Shown piece by piece: positions 24,095-29,675 of a DNA stretch of 29,675 nucleotides (position 1 is the stretch's first letter; each line of letters opens with the position of its first letter). Under the pieces are notes generated by a model. It saw nothing but the letters and a program-made list of their open reading frames with translations. It was not told the DNA's origin and made no database searches. The stretch is from JBNKEI01 sp050288705. GTDB lineage: Bacteria; Myxococcota; Myxococcia; Myxococcales; UBA5297. A program made the position numbers and the translations under genes. Location: assembly GCA_050288705.1 (NCBI GenBank), contig JBNKEI010000183.1:1-29675 (forward strand), read 5' to 3'.

Positions 24095-25384
24095 ATGAAT
24101 CCCAATGAGGGTGAGTTAACGTGTGTGGATTCGGAATCCGAGCATTGTGCCGAACCTGATCTGTCTCCTCGTAAAACTAGCGAAGTTGATCAAGAACAAA
24201 GCTCTTCTAGCCTATTCAAGCCGACCGCATCTTCGGCAGAAAAACCAGTTTCTCGCCGTCATTTTCGCATTCGAGCGGTCTTTTTTGTTTTATGGGCAAT
24301 AATACTGTTTGTTGTTTTGGTTTTCCGTCAAGTATTGTTGTTATTTGCTATTGCTGCGGTTATTTCTTATCTGCTGGAACCGCTGGTTTCCCGTGTCGCC
24401 AAATACCGCACTCCGCGATGGGTGGCAGTCATTGCCATTTACTTGATATTCTTTTCCTTGTTGTACCTTTTTGGGCGAATCGCTATTCCACGACTAACCG
24501 GAGAAGTAACCGAAATATCGCGTCAAGCAAAGGCTTTTACCCAGTCCCTTTCCCCTTCACGCATTGATGAGATCGCTAGCAAGTTGGAAGGTTGGTTTTC
24601 GTCTAAGGGTATTCCCATCAAACTATCCAATTCGGAACCAGATGATGACCATGTTTTTTTTGGTCTTACATTAGATATAAAGTCCATACCGCATGGATTG
24701 GAAAAGTTATCGCAACAAGTCCCAACTCACATTTTTGGGGCAGTAGGTGTTTTGCAAAAATGGATTCGCGGAACGTTGGGTTTTGTCTTCAAGTTTTTCT
24801 TTACGCTTATGATTGCAGCGTTCATATTAATCGATTGGAAAAAAATTGGAGCCTATTGGCGTTCGCTAGTCCCTCTCGACTGGCAATCCGAATATGATGA
24901 GATAGTTCGTCTGGTGGATGAAAAGTTAGCGGGAGTAGTGCGCGGACAAGCAGTTATTTGTTTAGTAAATGGCATTTTGACAGCTATTGGTTTAGTGCTT
25001 TTTGACGTGCCATTCGTTTTTGTTTTGACCATATTGGCGACAGTATTGTCTGCTATTCCTATATTTGGAACAATACTCTCATCAGTGCCCATCGTGCTAA
25101 TTGCAATGACCCATGGTTTTAATAATGGAGTAGCCATGCTGGGATGGATTCTGGGAGTCCATGCCCTTGAGGCTTATTTACTAAATCCAAAGATTATGGG
25201 TTCACAAGCCAAAATTCACCCCGTTTTGGTGGTGTTTGCGCTAATTGCTGGTGAGGTAACTTACGGCTTTATAGGAGCGCTTTTTGCAGTGCCTGTAACT
25301 GCGATAGTGGTGGCTCTATTTACTTCTGCACACCAACGGGCCAAAAAACAGCTTGAAAAAGATTTAAGATCTAGCCATTTTTAG
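24095..25384 (+). CDS. AI-2E/PerM family transporter
   Basis: A 429-residue inner-membrane protein. The first 65 residues are hydrophilic and Ser/Glu-rich. Hydrophobic segments follow: AVFFVLWAIILFVVLVF, LLLFAIAAVISYLLEPLVSR, VAVIAIYLIFFSLLYLFG, then a periplasmic-type region, and a C-terminal group with FVFVLTILATVLSAIPIFGT, PIVLIAMTHGFNNGVAM and LVVFALIAGEVTYGFIGALF. The motif IPIFGT, followed by a helix with GAxFAVPVTA near the end, is the PF01594 signature. Members export small molecules or act as Na/H antiporters; the autoinducer-2 role is established only for a few. AGGAAG precedes ATG 24095. Confidence 0.92.
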   Translation: MNPNEGELTCVDSESEHCAEPDLSPRKTSEVDQEQSSSSLFKPTASSAEKPVSRRHFRIRAVFFVLWAIILFVVLVFRQVLLLFAIAAVISYLLEPLVSRVAKYRTPRWVAVIAIYLIFFSLLYLFGRIAIPRLTGEVTEISRQAKAFTQSLSPSRIDEIASKLEGWFSSKGIPIKLSNSEPDDDHVFFGLTLDIKSIPHGLEKLSQQVPTHIFGAVGVLQKWIRGTLGFVFKFFFTLMIAAFILIDWKKIGAYWRSLVPLDWQSEYDEIVRLVDEKLAGVVRGQAVICLVNGILTAIGLVLFDVPFVFVLTILATVLSAIPIFGTILSSVPIVLIAMTHGFNNGVAMLGWILGVHALEAYLLNPKIMGSQAKIHPVLVVFALIAGEVTYGFIGALFAVPVTAIVVALFTSAHQRAKKQLEKDLRSSHF

Positions 25385-25433
25385 AACTGCCTCGCGAATG
25401 GAGTTTAGGGCGAGCGACACTTAGGAGAGCGTC

Positions 25434-25949
25434 GTGCGTATTGGACTAGTCTCAGATACACACGGCCGATTCGATACATACTTAAACACTTTGTTTCGAG
25501 CTTGCGATGTCATTTTGCATGCTGGGGACATTGGAGAACGCGAAGTTTTATCTCAATTAGGGGCAATAGCGCCAGCGACCGCAGTGCGTGGAAATAATGA
25601 CTGGGGTGAATTGGCTAGTAAGTTGAAAGAAACCGAGCAATTGCTTTTGAAAGAAATTCCAGTTCTCCTAATACATGATTTAGGAAACCCCGCTTCTCCC
25701 AAAACTGCTCTTCAAAAGACAATTGAGCAGTTTGGCGTCAAAATTGTGGTATATGGGCATACTCACCAGCCGGCAATCCATTGTCAAAATGGCGTTATTT
25801 TAGTGAATCCGGGAAGCGCTGGGCGGGCTCGTTACTCCCCCCGGAGTGCGGGTTTGCTGCGAATCGAAAAACGACTGGTTCGTGTTGAGCTGTTTAATCT
25901 AGAAAAGAATGGGCTTCTCCTAGGAAAGGCATTTGTGGCCGAGATCTGA
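25434..25949 (+). CDS. YfcE/MJ0936-type metallophosphoesterase
   Basis: A 171-residue calcineurin-like phosphoesterase. The two-metal motifs are complete: LVSDTHGRF (Asp8, His10), HAGDIGE (Asp32), GNNDW (Asn55, Asp56), LLIHD, YGHTHQPAI and NPGSAGRARY. Short members of this type hydrolyse phosphodiesters in the cytoplasm. The physiological substrate is unknown. The start is GTG 25434, after TTAGGAGAGC. It follows the transporter gene by 49 bp and precedes the GH65 gene on the same strand. Confidence 0.92.
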   Translation: MRIGLVSDTHGRFDTYLNTLFRACDVILHAGDIGEREVLSQLGAIAPATAVRGNNDWGELASKLKETEQLLLKEIPVLLIHDLGNPASPKTALQKTIEQFGVKIVVYGHTHQPAIHCQNGVILVNPGSAGRARYSPRSAGLLRIEKRLVRVELFNLEKNGLLLGKAFVAEI

Positions 25950-26061
25950 ACGGACAATGGCTGCGCATGTCGCCAAAGGCTGAACAGTGTTCGATCTATC
26001 AAAGCTGCGCTTGAACTAGCGTGCATTGCACCGAGCCGATGGGAGTCTTATACGGATACCT

Positions 26062-28371
26062 ATGACTCATTGGTTCAATTCGGACGATTTAGCGTGGACG
26101 CTGGTTAGAGAAGGAACAGATTTTGCTCGCGAGCGGGAAGCAGAGGCGCTTTTCACTATTGGCAATGGTTACATGGGGACTCGCGGTTTGTTGGCCGAGG
26201 CTAGTTCAGACATTTCTTCTTCGGCAACCTTCTTGGCAGGCGTCTTTGACGCCTCGCTACCATCAATAGCAGTGCCCGAGCTTTCGGTGGGGCCAGATTG
26301 GACAAAAATTCGCATTATTTCAGAAGGAGAGCAAATCTGTTGTAATCCCCAATATTGTTTAGAGAATCGACGAATATTAAACATGCGTCAAGGAATTTTG
26401 CATAGGGAATGTCGCTATAGTGATTTCTCAGAAAAAATAACCTTATTGCGAGAATCAAGAATAGCTTCGCTTGCCGATCGTCATATTTGGCTACAAATAT
26501 TTCAATTGATACCACAAAATTATAGCGGAATATTAGAAATCGACATGGGAGTGGAAACAGCTTCGGCAGTGGTAGGAGGTTTTCCGGTAGCGCGCTCGCG
26601 TTTATTGTCCGCAGGATCCATTCCTGGAAAAGGAGTTCTTTTTTATCGAACCCCTCATCAAAATAATCTTTTGGCGCTGATTTCTTCCAGTGAATACCGA
26701 GGAAATGGAACAGAACTTGTAGGTCAACCGCATACTCTGCATGCCAATGGTTTATGCGCCGAGCGATGGACTATTTCGGTACAAAAAGGTCAACAGTATG
26801 AATTTCGTAGGTTAGTTGTGGCCTTCTTAAATCGCGACGGAGTAGAGCCCGAAACACGTGCCATGAATAAAATGGTACAGGCTAAACAAGAAGGACTGGA
26901 TAAGCTTGTTCTAGCACATATGCGACACTGGAATCGTTGCTGGCGGTGTTGTGACGTCAAAATAGAGGGCGATGCAATAGCGCAAAGAGCAATTCGCTTT
27001 GCAGCATATCATTTAATTATTTCTGCTAATCCAGATGATGAACGAATTTCTATTGGTGCTCGTTCTCTTTCTGGCGAATCTTATAAAGGTCATGTTTTTT
27101 GGGATACTGAAATATTTATGCTGCCTTTTTTTATATTCAATTTACCCCATTACGCGCGATCTCTCTTAATGTATCGTTATCATACTTTGTACCAAGCGAA
27201 AGAAAAAGCTCGTTCTCTGGGTTTTTGTGGGGCCTTATATGCTTGGGAATCGGCCGATACCGGGGAGGAAACCACTCCTAGTTTTATTTTGTCTCCCGAC
27301 GGGGAGACCATTCCAGTAGTAGCCGGGCAGCAGGAGCACCATATAAGCGCTGATGTGGCTTACGCAGTTTGGAGTTATTGGGAGGCAACCGCCGACGAAT
27401 CTTTTCTTCTGGAGGCCGGGGTGCCAATTCTAGTAGAAACCGCCAGGTTTTGGGCTAGTCGCGGAGAGTGGGGCGAAGACGGAAAATTTCATATTTTACA
27501 TATTATGGGGCCTGATGAGTATCATGAAAACATAAATGATAATGCTTATACTAATTGGTTGGCAAAATGGAATTTAGAAAAAGGAGTACAAGTAGTAAGC
27601 TTGCTAAAAGTTCGCTGGCCCGATTTGTTTAAAGAATGGACTCAAAAGCTGCGACTTATGCCAGAAGAAATTGAGCAATGGAGTAGAATAGCCAGGCAGA
27701 TGTATTGCGGGTTTGACGTCACCGGCAAAATTATTCAGCAATTTGAAGGTTTTTTTGCTTTAGAAGATGTGGATCTTCAGCCAATGCGTCAGCAGGGAAA
27801 ATGGTCTGCTCCTCTGGACATGATTTGGGGGCGAAAAAAAACTCAAAAGACTCAATTGGTAAAACAAGCCGATGTTATAATGCTTCTTTTTTTACTATGG
27901 GACTACTTTCCAAATACTGTTCGCGAAGCCAGTTTCTATTATTACGAGCCGCGAACTTGCCATGGCAGCTCATTGAGTCCAGCTATTCATGCCTGGGTTG
28001 CAGCTCGTCTGGGCGATGTGGCGACTGCAGAGAAATATTTTCGAATGGCCGCAGATATTGATTTGGGCAATGGCATGGGAAACGTGGCTGGGGGAGTTCA
28101 TGCTGCTGCTTTGGGAGGACTATGGCAGGCAGCGGTATTCGGATTGGGAGGGGTTAAATGCCAACCGCAGGGTTTTTCAATTTGTCCTTGCATGCCAAAG
28201 GGATGGAGCCGATTGCAATTTAATTTGTGGTGGCAGAGGTCGCTTCTTAAAGTCGAAATAGTTGATTCCCAGGTGCGGGTACAGCTTCAAAAGGGTAAAC
28301 CGCTTCGGGTGCAAAGGCAAGACGGCGAATGGGAGATGATTTTACCAAATCGAACTTACCAGATAAAGTAA
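26062..28371 (+). CDS. GH65 family disaccharide phosphorylase
   Basis: The product is 769 residues from ATG 26062; TTG 26026 would add 12 residues. The N-terminal beta-sandwich domain starts ALFTIGNGYMGTRGLLAEAS, a strong GH65 signature. The (alpha/alpha)6 catalytic barrel contains GHVFWDTEIFMLPFF, ISADVAYAVWSYWEAT and IMGPDEYHENINDNAYTNWL (residues 483-502), which carries the general acid Glu. The phosphate-binding loop is TCHGSSLSPAIHAWVAARLG, and NVAGGVHAAALGGLWQA follows. These fit kojibiose, trehalose or maltose phosphorylases, which cleave an alpha-glucoside with phosphate to beta-glucose 1-phosphate. It has no signal peptide. No partner mutase or transporter is adjacent, so the exact sugar is not predictable. 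Confidence 0.93.
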   Translation: MTHWFNSDDLAWTLVREGTDFAREREAEALFTIGNGYMGTRGLLAEASSDISSSATFLAGVFDASLPSIAVPELSVGPDWTKIRIISEGEQICCNPQYCLENRRILNMRQGILHRECRYSDFSEKITLLRESRIASLADRHIWLQIFQLIPQNYSGILEIDMGVETASAVVGGFPVARSRLLSAGSIPGKGVLFYRTPHQNNLLALISSSEYRGNGTELVGQPHTLHANGLCAERWTISVQKGQQYEFRRLVVAFLNRDGVEPETRAMNKMVQAKQEGLDKLVLAHMRHWNRCWRCCDVKIEGDAIAQRAIRFAAYHLIISANPDDERISIGARSLSGESYKGHVFWDTEIFMLPFFIFNLPHYARSLLMYRYHTLYQAKEKARSLGFCGALYAWESADTGEETTPSFILSPDGETIPVVAGQQEHHISADVAYAVWSYWEATADESFLLEAGVPILVETARFWASRGEWGEDGKFHILHIMGPDEYHENINDNAYTNWLAKWNLEKGVQVVSLLKVRWPDLFKEWTQKLRLMPEEIEQWSRIARQMYCGFDVTGKIIQQFEGFFALEDVDLQPMRQQGKWSAPLDMIWGRKKTQKTQLVKQADVIMLLFLLWDYFPNTVREASFYYYEPRTCHGSSLSPAIHAWVAARLGDVATAEKYFRMAADIDLGNGMGNVAGGVHAAALGGLWQAAVFGLGGVKCQPQGFSICPCMPKGWSRLQFNLWWQRSLLKVEIVDSQVRVQLQKGKPLRVQRQDGEWEMILPNRTYQIK

Positions 28372-28562
28372 AATGGGAGATAATCCGAGACTTTTTTCTG
28401 GCAATAGAAATTGCTGGTAAATTTACTGCTCATAAAAAGACCATCGATGGTTGGCAAAACGGCAAGGTGTATCGGTAGTGTAGCTGTGTAATGTCTTGAT
28501 TATTTTGTGGATTTTTGAAAAGCGTCAATTTCTCGCTTACGTTTTTGCTTGAGAGGGCATTG

Positions 28563-28606
28563 TTTCGAACAATTTCATTGAATAAATGTGCAACTTTCGT
28601 TCGAAA
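28563..28606. promoter_or_regulatory. Inverted repeat, possible operator
   Basis: TTTCGAAC at 28563-28570 is repeated in inverted form as GTTCGAAA at 28599-28606, with 28 bp between. It lies about 65 bp before the last gene. The sequence between is AT-rich. No regulator is assigned. Confidence 0.3.
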
Positions 28607-28669
28607 TCTGCGATAATTCTTCAGCAAATGTGTGACTACATGGGATTACATCCGTGCTAGGGAGCAATG

Positions 28670-29675
28670 ATGCTTTCGAAAATTGCCAATAAGATTCCTG
28701 TTCCTAAACAAAAGCCTAGCAATACTTCCGCTGTTTCTGTTCCTGGCCGGTCGACGGGTGATTTAAAAATTATAACAAGCAAAGAATTGCAACGCAGACA
28801 CAATCTTCTAGGCAGGAGAAGATCTGATGATTACCGTCGGGTCATAGATTCGTTAAATGGCTACCATAAAGCCAAAAAGGGTGTTAAAAACGAAAGCGAG
28901 TACTCTAAAGCATTACGTGCTTTAATTGATAGTTGTCGGCAATACGTTGAAAAAAAAGATGAACGTTCCGCCACTCGAAAAACTGTCCAAACCATTCTGG
29001 AACAAGCGAGTCAGGAATTAAAATTAAATAATGTACCGCCGCCAACAAATATCCATGAAAAACCTGCTAGTTCTGATGAATTAGGGGAATGCATTAGTAA
29101 GCTGAATGACCATTATGAAAATCTACTGACGTCAGTAAACAAATTTGGTGAAGCGCTACACCGAATCAAAAGCAATGCAGGGGTTAGCCAAGATGTTGAA
29201 GATAAAGGTACTTCCATTAAATCGCTCGCAACTGATGACAGCTTAAAACGTAGCAATAGTGTTAGTACGGCTAGATCATCTAAAAACAGTGTTGCGAGTC
29301 AGTTGTTTTGTAATAATTCTGATCGAATTCAAATGAAAAGTGATGAACTGCCGAAGGCGCACAGTGTATTGTATGGGAATAGATCAAGTGAATACCGGGC
29401 TGTTATTGACTCGTTAGATAAATACCATCAAGCTAGGATTGATGAAAGGAAAAAGTCGTTATTGGAATTGATTGATAATTGCAAACGGTATATTGAAACT
29501 AAAGACGACAAATCTGGTACTAAAAGAAAAGTCCAAGGACTTATGGGTCAAGCATACAGAGCTTTGGCCTTGGAGCTTGTAAGTAATTTAAATGGAGCGG
29601 CTAGTGCTTTAAAAATGGACGTCGAATCAATACGCCAGGTCGATAATGCCTTGGAAGAAGTGATTGAGAATGCTG
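28670..29675 (+). CDS. Partial gene with a duplicated module, unknown function
   Basis: The frame is open from ATG 28670 to the window end, 335 codons, so the gene continues beyond. AGGGAG at 28659-28664 lies 5 bp before this ATG; an ATG three bases earlier is less well spaced. The product begins MLSKIANKIPVPKQKPSN with no signal peptide. It carries a module of about 65 residues twice, at 51-118 and 238-300: RSDDYRRVIDSLNGYHKA and RSSEYRAVIDSLDKYHQA, each followed by L-I-D-x-C-x-x-Y-(V/I)-E and K-D-x-(R/K)-S-x-T with VQ and QA further on. A helical segment (SKLNDHYENLLTSVNKFGEA) and a Ser-rich linker separate them. I do not recognise the family; a secreted effector or toxin-related protein is possible but unsupported. 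Confidence 0.75.
   Translation, partial: MLSKIANKIPVPKQKPSNTSAVSVPGRSTGDLKIITSKELQRRHNLLGRRRSDDYRRVIDSLNGYHKAKKGVKNESEYSKALRALIDSCRQYVEKKDERSATRKTVQTILEQASQELKLNNVPPPTNIHEKPASSDELGECISKLNDHYENLLTSVNKFGEALHRIKSNAGVSQDVEDKGTSIKSLATDDSLKRSNSVSTARSSKNSVASQLFCNNSDRIQMKSDELPKAHSVLYGNRSSEYRAVIDSLDKYHQARIDERKKSLLELIDNCKRYIETKDDKSGTKRKVQGLMGQAYRALALELVSNLNGAASALKMDVESIRQVDNALEEVIENA

Overview
The window looks like a stretch of a moderately low-GC (by eye mid-40s percent) Gram-negative chromosome. A Myxococcota-type organism, possibly host-associated, fits best. The pointers are a Cys-rich lipoprotein resembling the CglC gliding-motility family, a DUF6209-like protein, a DUF481 outer-membrane barrel, MenF/MenD, TatA, a holin-X-like protein and a PP2C phosphatase. 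This assignment is inference; there is no rRNA or other phylogenetic marker here.

Bases 1 to about 5900 are an accessory region full of wreckage: the start of an IS1634-type transposase, IS66 tnpA/tnpB/tnpC remnants with a nonsense codon, an IS110 transposase with an internal deletion, a DEAD/DEAH helicase with a Trp-to-stop change, the C-terminal end of a tyrosine recombinase, and several short orphan or frameshifted reading frames. Inside it sits one striking gene, an astacin-type metalloprotease followed by four DM9 (DUF3421) repeats. Its apparent signal peptide is separated from the enzyme by a T8 tract; one added T restores a single reading frame. A divergent short gene next to it has a T8 tract with the same defect.

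From 5900 the sequence becomes ordinary, mostly intact coding DNA. A DUF481 barrel gene, menF and menD follow one another, the last two starting at TTG codons that overlap the preceding stop. Then comes a 522-residue protein with three EF-hand-like repeats resembling HrpF/NolX type III translocon proteins, closed by a clear terminator. Next is a tight five-gene operon (SDR reductase, ATP-grasp ligase, PIG-L deacetylase, formyltransferase, GH57-like protein) in which all four junctions are ATGA overlaps, followed by a nucleotide-sugar epimerase. This set looks like a pathway that makes or modifies an N-acylated or N-formylated glycan and is the best candidate for an undescribed system.

The right part holds a DUF6209-like protein, tatD, and on the minus strand a holin-X-like membrane protein, tatA, an unrecognised protein and a PP2C phosphatase. 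On the plus strand follow the CglC-like lipoprotein, an AI-2E/PerM transporter, a YfcE-type phosphodiesterase and a GH65 disaccharide phosphorylase. The window ends inside a gene of unknown function that carries a duplicated module of about 65 residues.
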